Below, piece after piece: positions 35,287 to 44,493 of a stretch of 64,000 nucleotides of DNA (position 1 is the stretch's first letter; each line of letters starts with the position of its first letter). The stretch is from Ktedonobacter robiniae (GTDB lineage: Bacteria > Chloroflexota > Ktedonobacteria > Ktedonobacterales > Ktedonobacteraceae). Location of the stretch: positions 248,001 through 312,000 of the forward strand of contig NZ_BNJG01000003.1 of assembly GCF_016587375.1 (NCBI RefSeq). Reading direction: 5' to 3'. The notes under the pieces are model-generated. The model was not told the DNA's origin. It saw only the letters and a program-made list of their open reading frames with translations, and did not search any database. Position numbers and translations under genes: made by a program.

Positions 35287-36132
35287 TTAATCGGTGACTT
35301 CGATAGCTTCCAGGCCGCCGTAAATGGCGTGCCATGGCCTGGCACACTGGCTCAGCACCGCGTTGAGGACCTGCATATTCTGTACACCTTGTTCCTGTAA
35401 CCACTCTTCCAGCGCTGCTTCACCGTCGTTGACGAAGACCGGGATGCCTCCTTTCCAGGTTGCACGACCGCAAAGGACTCCGCTGAAAGGAATATTAGCC
35501 TCAGATGCCAGCTCTAGCTGCTCGCGAAAAAGGGCATCATCCACACCTCCACTCAAGAAGAGAAACGGGAGTTTGCTGGTCGCTGCGAGGGCCTGGAAAT
35601 ACTCTCTGGCTTCCTGCCAATCATAGGCAACTTCATTGCCTTTGAAGCTGTCGCTGCCAGCTAAATAGGCGCTGTTGATCGGGATCTCGACCTTCAACAT
35701 ATCAACACAGTAACATGGCCGTGAAAACTCTTCAATGATCGAACGGCCATACCCAGGCTTTAAACAAGCAAACTCAAAACTTTGCTCAGGATGCATGTTA
35801 TCATAGGCCAGTGTCTCAAGAAAAAAGGAGATATCAAGCGCCCTGCACTCATCGCCTACGCGTTCGACAAAAGCCTGTTTGATCTCGTTTAGCCATCCTG
35901 TGTCGACAGGGTTATAGTAGAGGAGAATTTTGATCGCGTCGGTCCCCACTTCAACGAGCCAACGCGCGCGGAAACGGGTGAGATCAAGAGGCGGATCACG
36001 ACGCGTCGCAAGGAGGCCCGCTTCTTCCAGCCAACACTCCCAGGCAGGTGTATCAATAGAAAGCGTCCGTCTGATGTCTTGTAGATAGTAGGTGGGTGTC
36101 TTTTCTCGCAAGATGGGATGTTTGGTCGACAC
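35287..36132 (-). CDS. lacD: tagatose-1,6-bisphosphate aldolase-like protein (LacD family)
   Basis: 281 residues. The core matches LacD: WLVEVGTDAIKILLYYNP, RVGDECRALDISFFLETLAYD, the Schiff-base Lys in CVDMLKVEIPINSAYL, PFLFLSGGVDDALF and GVLCGRATWKGG. It would split tagatose-1,6-bisphosphate to triose phosphates in the cytoplasm. Family members are about 325 residues and the first about 55 residues here do not read like LacD, so the 5' part may be altered. A 23-bp palindrome (36175-36197) precedes the gene and a DeoR-type regulator remnant faces away beyond it, suggesting former sugar-responsive control. Confidence 0.75.
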   Translation of the reverse strand: MSTKHPILREKTPTYYLQDIRRTLSIDTPAWECWLEEAGLLATRRDPPLDLTRFRARWLVEVGTDAIKILLYYNPVDTGWLNEIKQAFVERVGDECRALDISFFLETLAYDNMHPEQSFEFACLKPGYGRSIIEEFSRPCYCVDMLKVEIPINSAYLAGSDSFKGNEVAYDWQEAREYFQALAATSKLPFLFLSGGVDDALFREQLELASEANIPFSGVLCGRATWKGGIPVFVNDGEAALEEWLQEQGVQNMQVLNAVLSQCARPWHAIYGGLEAIEVTD

Positions 36133-36174
36133 AGTTCCTCTTCGTCATCAAAGAATACCTCAGCATTATACCAT

Positions 36175-36197
36175 ATGTTCGGAAACGTTCCGAACAT
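36175..36197. promoter_or_regulatory. palindromic operator upstream of lacD
   Basis: ATGTTCGGAA-ACG-TTCCGAACAT, a perfect 10-base-arm palindrome 43 bases upstream of the ATG at 36132, fits a sugar-regulator site (LacI- or DeoR-type). Confidence 0.6.
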
Positions 36198-36225
36198 CCC
36201 CCTTCTCTCTATGCCATCTCGATGA

Positions 36226-36440
36226 CCAACATGAATCCTCTAGAAACCATGACCGACCGCGTCATTGTGCAATGCGCGCGTGAAGTGATCCTGGTAGCTG
36301 ACCATACAAAGTTTGGGAAGGTCGCTACCAGCATTGTTGCGCTCTTGATCACAGTGCACAAGATTATCACCGATGAGCAAACACCGTTAGATATGCTTGA
36401 GGAGCTATGTGCGTTAGGTATTCAAGTAATTCAGGCCTAA
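36226..36440 (+). pseudogene. DeoR-family regulator, C-terminal fragment
   Basis: The frame encodes NPLETMTDRVIVQCAREVILVADHTKFGKV, then VHKIITDEQTPLDMLEELCALGIQVIQA, the last third of a DeoRC sugar-phosphate sensing domain (D-x-x-K-F-G and I-T-D motifs). The HTH and most of the sensor are missing. It lies beside the lacD operator, so it is probably what remains of the local repressor. Confidence 0.6.
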
Positions 36441-36570
36441 AATCAGATAATCGGTACATCCTGGGCCTTTACCTCGAATTGCAACTAAGCTGCATAGTTG
36501 CAATTCGCAAATTGGGGCAAAAAAGCGAGGGATCCGACCGGTGATATGTCCGGCTGGACCCCTCGCTGTG

Positions 36571-37410
36571 TTATTCGCTGCGGAAAACGGTGTTGATCTC
36601 CAGGCCGCTCAATTCGATGACGGGTTTGCCATCTTCCTCGACCCAGACACCACAGGGTCCACCTGGGAGACTCGCCTCCAGGTCGACCTCGCTGCCGTCC
36701 ATACGCAGGATGGGTTTCATAAATTGCGAGGCCTGCTCCGCCTCGCCTGAGATATAGTGTCCGATTAACGAACGGCGGAAACGGTCGCTGCTCGTGTTGG
36801 GATAGCTGCCATGCACTAGAGTTCCATTAAAGAAAAGGACATCCCCCGCCTGCATGACAATGGGCTGAACTTCCTGGCCCTCCGGGAGCGGCACCGTGAC
36901 ATCGGTAAAGCTATTTTTGGTGTCCGCCTGCGTGGTACACAGCAAGGGCCAGGTATGGCTACCGGGAATGACCTGCATACAGCCATTGGCCTCGTCGCAG
37001 TCGTCCAGCGCCAACCAGGCCGCCATGCAGGTGCCGGGCCGGGCACGCAAGAAGTATTGATCCTGGTGGAGCGCCTGCCCACGCGCTCCAGCGGGTTTAA
37101 AGTAGAGCATAGTCTGGACGGCATATGGCTCACGCTCCAGTAAACCCGTCAACATTTCGTTTAAACGCGGCTCCAGGAGCCAGTTGTAGCTGGTCTCATC
37201 CCAGTGGTGCATGTGAATCATGCGTGGGAAGCGCTTCAAAGGATCGCTGCTCGCCGTGTCGACGCCAACCATATCACCGGGATGGGCTCCCTGTGCGCGC
37301 AGCTCCATATAGTGCTCGCGTAACGTATCCACCTCTTGTGGGTCGAACAGTGCTCTCGCCACTACATAGCCATTTTCGTCGAAGAACGCGCGCATACTCT
37401 CGCTCAACAT
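36571..37410 (-). CDS. phytanoyl-CoA dioxygenase (PhyH) family Fe(II)/2-oxoglutarate oxygenase
   Basis: 279 residues from ATG 37410, which follows AAAGGAAG. The N-terminal FFDENGYVVARALFDPQEVDTLREHY is typical of the family; Fe(II) ligands are His and Asp in ALHQDQYFLRA and a distal His in GTLVHGSYPN, with Arg in FRRSLIGHY for 2-oxoglutarate. NGCMQVIPGSHTWPL is the characteristic core strand. It would hydroxylate an unknown small molecule or lipid. A longer open frame reaches 37524 but lacks a ribosome site. It stands alone between lacD and trmO. Intact. Confidence 0.85.
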   Translation of the reverse strand: MLSESMRAFFDENGYVVARALFDPQEVDTLREHYMELRAQGAHPGDMVGVDTASSDPLKRFPRMIHMHHWDETSYNWLLEPRLNEMLTGLLEREPYAVQTMLYFKPAGARGQALHQDQYFLRARPGTCMAAWLALDDCDEANGCMQVIPGSHTWPLLCTTQADTKNSFTDVTVPLPEGQEVQPIVMQAGDVLFFNGTLVHGSYPNTSSDRFRRSLIGHYISGEAEQASQFMKPILRMDGSEVDLEASLPGGPCGVWVEEDGKPVIELSGLEINTVFRSE

Positions 37411-37569
37411 AGAGATAAGCTTCCTTTCATCTTCTTCATGCTCATTCCTTGTACATAAGCATACCCTGGAAAATGCGAAATGACTATATCTGAGAGTGAC
37501 CAGAAGGTGTCTACAATTACCCAACCTGCATGCACGTGGTATAAATCCGTTCCTTACTATATAGAGGCT

Positions 37570-37986
37570 TTATGCGTCACTCGCTTGAGAGAGCACGGGC
37601 TTGATATCTACGACGGGGGTTCCATCAATCGCCTCTAGCGGCCCCACGTGTAATCTCCTGCCATCGATGGCCAGGACCCTCACCCGATGTAGGCCAAGCG
37701 GATTTGGTCTATCGGGTGAGCGCGTCGCAAAGACTCCAGTCAGGGGATTCTGCATATCCCCACGGGGATGAACCTGCAAGACATCGCGGTGCGACTGGTG
37801 AAACCAGGTAATCAAGATAACGTTATCACCCACAACGAGTCCGTCAAGCCCCTCTGCAAACTTTTCGTTTATCTCAAGCCAGGCGTTGGGCGCCCCCTCA
37901 TAGCCCTGCTTCGGCGCCCCCTCACGATTCGTAAGTGGCGAATGAATAAAGCCAACCGGGGCAAGTGTATAATCAATATCTGACAT
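37570..37986 (-). CDS. trmO: TrmO/TsaA-type S-adenosylmethionine-dependent methyltransferase
   Basis: 138 residues from ATG 37986, which is preceded by an excellent AAGGAGG. The family core is visible: PVGFIHSPLTNREGAPKQGYEGAPNAWLEI, LVVGDNVILITWFHQSHRD and GVFATRSPDRPNPLGLHRVRVL, the SAM-binding signature. E. coli TrmO N6-methylates t6A37 of tRNA-Thr but has a C-terminal extension that is absent here, so the target could differ. A promoter of ECF41 type on the minus strand (38088-38062) points at this gene. Confidence 0.82.
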   Translation of the reverse strand: MSDIDYTLAPVGFIHSPLTNREGAPKQGYEGAPNAWLEINEKFAEGLDGLVVGDNVILITWFHQSHRDVLQVHPRGDMQNPLTGVFATRSPDRPNPLGLHRVRVLAIDGRRLHVGPLEAIDGTPVVDIKPVLSQASDA

Positions 37987-38026
37987 ATTATCCTCCTTCG
38001 TTGCGCTGGTAGTAAAAACCAAATTC

Positions 38027-38088
38027 TGTCACAATCCTCTCGTGTGTTCCGTCAAAGTAATGACGGAACACACGAGAGGATTGTGACC
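38027..38088. promoter_or_regulatory. face-to-face ECF41-type promoters within a 27-bp inverted repeat
   Basis: Plus strand: TGTCACA 38027-38033, 16 bases, CGTC 38050-38053, aimed at the SigJ-type gene. Minus strand: GGTCACA 38088-38082, 16 bases, CGTC 38065-38062, aimed at trmO. Arms 38028-38054 and 38061-38087 are exact inverses separated by AAGTAA. The match to the published ECF41 promoter signature is close on both strands. Confidence 0.7.
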
Positions 38089-38204
38089 AACACCACAAAT
38101 ATATTTCCGGGTTGGGTAGAGTGAGCGCCGCAGGCGCGAGCAGTAACACATAGCATAGACATATGAAGTTAATTATATAAGATAATAAAGCTAAGGAGTG
38201 CAAC

Positions 38205-39086
38205 TTGACCCATAACGAAGACGAACATCAATGGCTGGCGGAACAGTTTGAAGCCTCTCGGAGCCACCTGCGAGCGGTGGCTTACCGGATGCTTGGATCT
38301 TTGAGCGAGGCGGACGACGCCGTGCAGGAGTCCTGGCTCCGTCTCAGTCGTTCCGATACCAGCGAGGTCGAGAACCTGGGCGGCTGGCTGACAACAGTCG
38401 TAGCGCGGGTCTGCCTCGATATGTTGCGCTCGCGCAAATCGCGGCGCGAGGACCCCCTGGACGACTACACACCCGACATGAACCGCGAGGACGGCATCGA
38501 TCCCGAGCAGGAGGTGCTCCTGGCTGACTCAGTTGGCCTCGCGCTGCTCGTGGTCCTCAATACCTTGAGTCCCGCCGAGCGCCTCGCGTTTGTGCTCCAC
38601 GACCTATTTGCTGTATCTTTCGACGAAATCGCGCCCATCGTGGGCCGCTCTCCTACTACAGCCAGGCAACTCGCAAGCCGCGCCCGCCGTCGGGTACGTG
38701 GAGGTACGTCAACGCCAGATACTGACCTCACGCACCAGCGAGAAGTTGTTAGAGCCTTCCTCGCGGCATCGCGCACTGGTAACTTCGACGCTCTTCTCAC
38801 CATGCTTGACCCGGACGTCGTGTTCCGCCTCGAGCCAGCACAAGTGTCTCTGGATACACCAAAGGAGATTCGTGGCGCCGCAGCTGTGGCCAAGCAGTTC
38901 TCTGGTCGGGCCAGAGAGGCGCAACCAGCACTCGTAAATGGAGCTGTGGGTGTCGTCGTAGCACCGCGTGGCCACCTGCAACTCGTGCTCGGCCTCACAC
39001 TTGCACACGGAAAGATCACCGAAATCGAGGTTATCTCCGACCCCGAACGCCTACGCCAACTCGACCTGGCGGTCCTGGACGACTAG
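38205..39086 (+). CDS. SigJ-type (ECF41-like) sigma factor with fused regulatory domain
   Basis: 293 residues; TTG start at 38205 behind AAGGAG. Region 2: HLRAVAYRMLGSLSEADDAVQESWLRLSR, VENLGGWLTTVVARVCLDMLRSRKSRRE; region 4: LSPAERLAFVLHDLFAVSFDEIAPIVGRSPTTARQLASRARRRV; then a SnoaL-like domain (LDPDVVFRLEPAQ, GAAAVAKQFSGRA) ending ISDPERLRQLDLA, akin to the conserved NPDKL-type tail. No anti-sigma gene is adjacent, as expected for ECF41. The promoter pair at 38027-38088 probably gives autoregulation and co-expression of trmO. A hairpin at 39086-39105 ends the unit. Intact. Confidence 0.9.
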   Translation: MTHNEDEHQWLAEQFEASRSHLRAVAYRMLGSLSEADDAVQESWLRLSRSDTSEVENLGGWLTTVVARVCLDMLRSRKSRREDPLDDYTPDMNREDGIDPEQEVLLADSVGLALLVVLNTLSPAERLAFVLHDLFAVSFDEIAPIVGRSPTTARQLASRARRRVRGGTSTPDTDLTHQREVVRAFLAASRTGNFDALLTMLDPDVVFRLEPAQVSLDTPKEIRGAAAVAKQFSGRAREAQPALVNGAVGVVVAPRGHLQLVLGLTLAHGKITEIEVISDPERLRQLDLAVLDD

Positions 39087-39105
39087 CAAGCCATCGTTGG
39101 CTTGC
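39086..39105 (+). terminator. hairpin at the end of the SigJ-type gene
   Basis: GCAAGCCA-TCGT-TGGCTTGC begins within the stop codon. A related sequence (GATGGCTTGCAGCTATGT) recurs at about 39164-39181. Confidence 0.5.
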
Positions 39106-39180
39106 AACTATGTATAGCCCGATGCTACTATAAAGTACGCGTCTACATATAATGCGCAGCCGACGATGGCTTGCAGCTAT

Positions 39181-39216
39181 GTGATGTAGCGTCGGGCTTG
39201 ATTCTGGCTACATCAC
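39181..39216 (-). terminator. hairpin downstream of the Clp-N gene
   Basis: GTGATGTAGC (39181-39190) pairs with GCTACATCAC (39207-39216), 39 bases beyond the stop of the minus-strand Clp-N gene. Likely terminator or bidirectional structure. Confidence 0.45.
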
Positions 39217-39254
39217 GCTTTCTTCTCAGGACCTATGGATGATGCTCTTGTTGG

Positions 39255-39855
39255 TTACTCGCTTGCAAGGAGTTGTTTCACCTGTTCGCGCGCCTTGTCA
39301 AGAGTGACGCCTGATGCCGTAAGCAAGACCTGGCTGGCGAGATCCTCTATCTCCTCGCGCAGTATACCCAGCAACAAGTGCTCGGTACCTATATAGTGAT
39401 GCCCAAGTGAACGCGCCTCCTGGACTGCCAGTTCGAGACTGGCTTTGCCTTGCTGTGTCATACCAAGCTGACCCTCAGCTACGGCTGCCTCCCCCTTTGG
39501 TCGTAATACTTCAAGCTCTGCCCGTACCTCCTCTGGCTGAACTTGTAGTTGCGTGAGGGCCCTGGCCCCAATGCCCCCACCTTCACTCATGAGTCCCAAC
39601 AATATATGTTCTGGACCCACCCCAGCATGGAGATAGCGATGAGCTTCTTCATTGGCCAGCGATAAAACTTTCCGAGCGCGCTCAGTAAATTTAGTCATTG
39701 GATGATTGAGCCCTGGTACTGCGCTTACTATGATGCGCTGACTCTCTACAAAGCGCTCTACGTCTTCTTCCTTAAAGCGATACTCTCCAGCGATGCGATA
39801 GGCTATCAGTTCTCCCCGCGTAACCAGTCGTCTGACTGTAACAGGTTCGATAGAT
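39255..39855 (-). CDS. excisionase-type HTH plus Clp N-terminal double domain protein, 5'-truncated
   Basis: The C-terminal about 150 residues are two Clp_N repeats (FTERARKVLSLANEEAHRYLHAGVGPEHILLGLM, SLELAVQEARSLGHHYIGTEHLLLGIL) as in ClpC/ClpA adaptors but without an AAA+ domain. Before them is part of an excisionase-type HTH (EPVTVRRLVTRGELIAYRIAGEYRFKEEDVERFVES), a combination common in Ktedonobacteria/Chloroflexota. The start of the HTH is lost: at about 39855 the sequence merges with the Tn3 transposase. ATG start in the fused sequence (39878) is artificial, so expression is doubtful. Confidence 0.7.
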
Positions 39856-39859
39856 ATGC

Positions 39860-42787
39860 TGGAAACGAAGCGGAGCAAGCCGCTCTACATCCTCTGATCT
39901 AACCTCTTGCCCACTGTTGCGCAGTTCCTCCAACGCATCTTGTATGTACCAAGTGTTCCACAAAACGATCATATTGACCATAAGCCCTAGCGCACCCAAC
40001 TGATCCTCCTGACCCTGGTGATAGCGTTGACGTAGCTCACCACGCTGACCATGAAAGACATGTCGAGCAACACTGTGCCGTCCCTCTCCGCGATTGAGTT
40101 GGTTTTGAATGCGTCGGCGATAGTGCTCATCATCAATATAGTTGAGTAAATAGAGGGTCTTGGCAATCCGGCCCACTTCAGAAATAGCTCGTGCCAGCGT
40201 CGTTGGTCGACCGCCGCGTTGGAGAGCCTGGATAAGTGTCGAGGCATGCACGGTTCCGACCTTTAAGGATCCAGCGACACGTAAAATATCATCCCAGTTC
40301 GTGGAGATCAAACGTGTGTTGATTCTATGCCGTGCCAGACCGTTCAGAGGACCATAATTCGCTGCTGGATCAATCCGCCAGAAGCGCGTTTCTTTCATCT
40401 CAGCAAGCCTGGGGCTGAACTGATACCCCAGGCACCAAAATAAACCGAACATTAAGTCCGAATACGAGGCAGTATCACTCATAATTTCGATGGGCGTCAA
40501 TCCACTTTCTTGTTCCAGGAGGGCTTCGAGCACATAGACAGAATCGCGGATCGTACCTGGAATGACCAATCCACCCAGGCCCGTAAATTGGTCAGAGGTA
40601 TAGTTGAGATAGGTCACGCCTCGTCCTTGTCCAAAATAGTGTGGGCTGGGGCCGGTATTGGCAGATCGGATGGGGACCACAAAGCGGATACCATCTACGG
40701 AAGCGACGTATCCACCACCCCAAATCTGTGCCAATGGGATATCGCGTTGTGCCTGGACCAAGCAGGCATTAGCGCGGGTAATGGTTTCAGCACGGACAAA
40801 ATGATGCCGGACCCAGGATAACCGATCCCGTGTGAGGGCCGGAATCTCCGGCTGAATAACTGGCCTCAAGCCGATGTTGCATGCCTCGGCCAGGAGGACG
40901 GCACTCAGGGAAAGGGGTAAATCTTCGACATGGGCACTACTGTCACTGACATGGGTAAAGTGAGAGAAAAAACCTGTCTGTTGCGCTACTTCGAGAATAA
41001 CTTCTGGTAAATCAACAGGTGGCAAACGCGCTCCGATATACTCTCGCAAGCTGTGCAAACTCCCCGACTCCTCCAGGCGTTCGAGGCGCTCCAGGTTGGG
41101 AACATCCGCTCCATCACTCTGCTCAATCTGTAAGGCGGCGTTGCTGGGAACATGGGCTGCCGTTCGCTGATACGCTTCCTCCAACTGCTGTCCGAGGCTC
41201 TCCAGAGCACGTTCGGCGGATATCTCCCGGCCCAGCGTTTGACAGATCTGCGCTCGAATCCCTTCCCATTGTTCGGGTTGCAGTAACTTCGCACGCGGAT
41301 CGCCCCAGTGTTCGCTGGGTTCGACAAAAACATCATGGCGGCGTAATCCTTCGTGCAGACGCTCAACAACACACACGGTATATGCTTGGTGATTCACACG
41401 TGTTTCTGGCTGGCCCGGTTCTGGCGAGGAATTGCGTTCCAGGACATAGCGTTGCCAGGATCGTGGGATCACGGCACGAGGAGCCCGTTGCATGAGTGCT
41501 CTCGATCTCCCTTCAATCCGCTGGAGAAACTCAACGGCTTGGAGGGTTGGTCTCCCTCCTGGAGTGGACTCGAATTCTAGGGTGTGCCAAAACGTAGGGA
41601 GAAATCGCCGCATCATGAGATAGCGGCCTAGCAGTTCTTGTGCGTAGTTGTCATCCGGTGGACGTGTGAGTTCTCCGACCGTGGTCACGGCTGCTCGCAA
41701 GTGTTCTGCAGGGACATCAGTGTAGATGCGCGTGAGCAGCGTGACCGGATCTTGTGTCTCATCAAGGACGATTTGACAGGCTTGGGCAAGAACCTGTGCT
41801 GCTGCGTCGAGATCGTGAATGGTGCGGAGTCGTTCTTGCTGCCCTTCCCGTGTCGCGGCAGAGTTCGTGGTACGCATGAGGAGATCAAAGAGGTCTAACG
41901 CATCATCATGAACGACGACTAAGTAGGTAGAGGTGAAGGCGAGTAAGGTCGCGATCCGACGATCGTGAGCGAGGTTGCGCAAATGCTGAACCAGAGCCGT
42001 TGTTGCATGACGTGCCAAAGCTTTGAGTCGCCCTCGTGGCACAAAAGAGAGGTCGAGATGCTCCATCTCGAAGAGGCGAATGGCTTCGACACGATGCAAG
42101 GCATCAACAAGTGCAGGACCACTCACCCGTGTGGGTCCACGACGGAGACGGTCCAGTGGAGTTTGTCGTTCTCCGGCGGGAACCTCCAGTAACGTTTCCA
42201 ACAATGCCCTCTGAGGTGGGTGTCGGGATCGCAGCGAGAAGCTGCCAGAGCCTCCTGGACGCGTGTTCACGCACACTGGAAATGGCCCGCTCCAGCACAC
42301 TGACCCCTGGGAGCAGCACTTTGCGGTCGATGAGATGCGCCATCGCCAGGTCAAAGAGCACCGTCAGACGTTCCTCACTCCACCAAGCGCGGGTATAAAG
42401 CCAGCGCAGGAAACGAAAGTGTTCCGGTTGAGAGGCGAAATCCTGATAGCCATACTCGGCCATGATTTCGTGGACGTGATCGTAACGCATCTCGCCTTCA
42501 CGATAGCGAGAGAGCACCGTCACATCGGCAATATTGAGCTGGGAAGCAAGGGTAAGAACAACGTTGTGAGGAACATCAGTCGGATCGGAGAGAAATGTCC
42601 CCAGGAACCGAACGGTACAAAGCTGGAGGGCAAGACCCAGGCGTGTATGGGCGTGACGCCGAGGTTCCAACAAGGCACGGTCACGATCATCGAGATGAAA
42701 GTAAAGAACCAGTTGTTCTGGAGACGGTTCTCCTGCATAGCAACCATAGCGACTCCGTTGTTCCGCTGTCAAAAATTCAACTGGCAT
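39860..42787 (-). pseudogene. Tn3-family transposase (TnpA), frameshifted and C-terminally truncated
   Basis: From ATG 42787 (MPVEFLTAEQRSRYGCYAGE) the N-domain (DUF4158) runs to about 42220, where a single-base shift joins the frame ALLETLLEVPAGERQTPLDR. That second frame carries the catalytic core: Asp in YVASVDGIRFVVP, Asp in EIMSDTASYSDLMFGLFW, Glu in QNQLNRGEGRHSVARHVFHG. Family proteins of about 985 residues end after a P-L/F-x-H-I-N block; here the text changes to Clp-N gene sequence after RLAPLRFQHIY at about 39860. The right terminal repeat is therefore lost. In a functional element TnpA forms cointegrates. Confidence 0.88.
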
Positions 42788-42841
42788 ATTCTCCTGTCCC
42801 TTTCTACATTCCCCGTCAAACCATCTATACATTTACACACT

Positions 42842-42954
42842 TCTGCTAAAATACCTGAGCAGACATACCTTGTACAGATTTAAGCACGTACCATAGGACC
42901 AATGTCTGCTAATACTCGTCAAAATCGGGCAAAAAGCACTTCTGCTAATACTGG
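42842..42954. other. Tn4430-like internal resolution site
   Basis: Between tnpA and the divergent recombinase gene: inverted pair TCTGCT (42842-42847) / AGCAGA (42858-42863), then direct repeats TGTCTGCTAATACT (42903-42916) and CTTCTGCTAATACTGG (42939-42954). Inverted core plus two accessory direct repeats is the architecture described for the Tn4430 IRS bound by TnpI. Confidence 0.6.
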
Positions 42955-42966
42955 CAGGGAGCGTGA

Positions 42967-43735
42967 TTGATGAAACGAACTGCGCAGCCGCTACTCTCTG
43001 AAGATGGCCAACAAATGGTGGACCAATACAGGCAGATACTCCAGCAACTGGAAGATCTTTCACCAGTGACCACGCGCAACTATCTGAGTGATCTGCGCCA
43101 ATTTATCACCTGGTGTAAAGCCTATTGGGTTGAGGGACAACAGGGACAAACCTTTACCCCGCAAGCAGTAGCTCCTGCGCTCTTGATCCACTACCGAGAG
43201 TATCTCCAAACCACGCTCGTCCTAAAACCATCAACCGTCAACCAGACGCTCATGAGCCTGAAACGCTATTTCGCTTGGACTAGAAAAACGCATCTTATTC
43301 AGGCTGACCCTGCTGGCCCCATTAAATTTATCCCGAAGGAAGCATCTCCACGAGGCATTAGTTGCTATTGTCAATGCTGTTGGAACCCTTCGAGATCAAA
43401 CCATTATCACGCTCTTGCTCCATATGGGCCTGCGTGCGCAAGAACTGTGTACCCTAACACGTCAGCAGATTCATCTCAGCAAGCGAAATGGGACACTGCG
43501 GATTCTGGGAAAACGCAAAAAGTTCGAGAGGTTCCGCTCAATACCACTGCTCGCTTGGCCTTATATCAGTATTTGGAGATGCTTCCACGAGAAGAACAGT
43601 ATCTCTTCCATCAGAGAAGACATACCGCGCGCTTACAGGACGAGCACTGGGACATTTAGTGACGAAATATGCCACTCAGTCTCAAGTTTCTGATCTAAGC
43701 TCTCATGATTTGCGCCACCGTAGAAAGCGAGATTT
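42967..43735 (+). pseudogene. TnpI-like tyrosine recombinase, multiply frameshifted
   Basis: From ATG 42967 the core-binding domain is intact (LSPVTTRNYLSDLRQFITWCKAYWVEG, VNQTLMSLKRYFAWTRKTHLI). Around 43350 a first frameshift occurs; the catalytic domain continues as IITLLLHMGLRAQELCTLTRQQIHLSKRNGTLRILGKRKK, VREVPLNTTARLALYQYLEM, and after further shifts VSDLSSHDLRHR, with the box I Arg and box II H-x-x-R. Homology ends at about 43735 before the nucleophile Tyr. Position, divergent from Tn3 tnpA over a resolution site, matches TnpI of Tn4430. Confidence 0.75.
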
Positions 43736-43779
43736 CGCCCCGATGTCCCTGAGCGCATGCCACTCGTCGGCTCCACTCA

Positions 43780-44232
43780 TGATGCGGCCAACAGAAATTG
43801 TAGGTACAGCCAACCAGCCACATTGCCCGCTTTGAGTGCCGCAAGGCGACGATTCGCGTGGCGAGAGCGACGGGTTAGACTGGTGAGACGCTCTCACATC
43901 GTCCCATTGAAGCGCTCAATAAACACAGTATTGGGTTGGATGCCTCCCGTCGGGAGAGCCAGGAGTTCCTCTGCCCGCTCAATGGTGCCTGGGGCCATAT
44001 GTCGAATGACCTTGACCACCTGATGTTTCGCTGTTTTCTTGACGACTGTGCCAATCACGATCTCTGGCCACTCCTGCAAGCGGCAGCGTCCGCGTTTGTC
44101 TGATGGTTTGACTTTCTCGCGGAACGGCCGCCGGATACTGTTGGGGTAGGCATCTGGCGAGTTGCCATGGTGAAATGTACTTTGTCCAAACGTCAGTAAT
44201 ATATCTTTTCTTTGAATTTTCCTGTCCAACAC
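43780..44232 (-). pseudogene. IS1-like DDE transposase, C-terminal remnant
   Basis: Minus-strand translation: RCRLQEWPEIVIGTVVKKTAKHQVVKVIRHM, GGIQPNTVFIERFNGTM, interrupted by a TGA where the frame expects F-R-E-R-L, and then RLTSLTRRSRHANRRLAALK and GWLYLQFLLA. The I-E-R-x-N-x-T block is the catalytic Glu region of IS1-type transposases in Chloroflexota. The N-terminal zinc/HTH part is missing. The exact family label is uncertain. Confidence 0.6.
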
Positions 44233-44268
44233 TCAGCAGTTTCTTTCTCTCAAGAAACTGCTGAGTGT
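44229..44268. repeat. 17-bp perfect hairpin
   Basis: ACACTCAGCAGTTTCTT (44229-44245) pairs with 44252-44268 around a 6-base loop, at the left edge of the IS1-like remnant. No T-tract. Confidence 0.65.
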
Positions 44269-44351
44269 CAAAACCGTTGGGAAAGTGAGACCCAGGGGGG
44301 TGCAACGAGCTAGAGGGGAACTTCGGCGGTGTACCAGCTCGTTGCTTGCCC

Positions 44352-44460
44352 GCATGTGTCACGGCGTTTGTCAGTGCTCAAAACCAACGACAACCGCGAC
44401 ACATGCCCCTCCGCTCTCTCTGTAGGACGGTTTAGGCCACCGACAAACGCCGTGACGGCC
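44352..44460. repeat. nested inverted repeats upstream of the DHFR-like gene end
   Basis: GTCACGGCGTTTGTC (44358-44372) is exactly inverted at 44442-44456; a third, degenerate inverted copy (GACAACCGCGACACATGC) lies at about 44389-44406. The structure sits 35 bases past the DHFR-like stop codon. Possible MITE or terminator complex. Confidence 0.45.
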
Positions 44461-44493
44461 AACGACGTTATCGCGACATGGTTCTTTCTGTTC

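Noticed and set aside
38028..38087. Long hairpin as a transcription terminator
   Set aside because: It lies between divergent gene starts, not at gene ends, has no T-tract, and matches ECF41 promoter elements on both strands.
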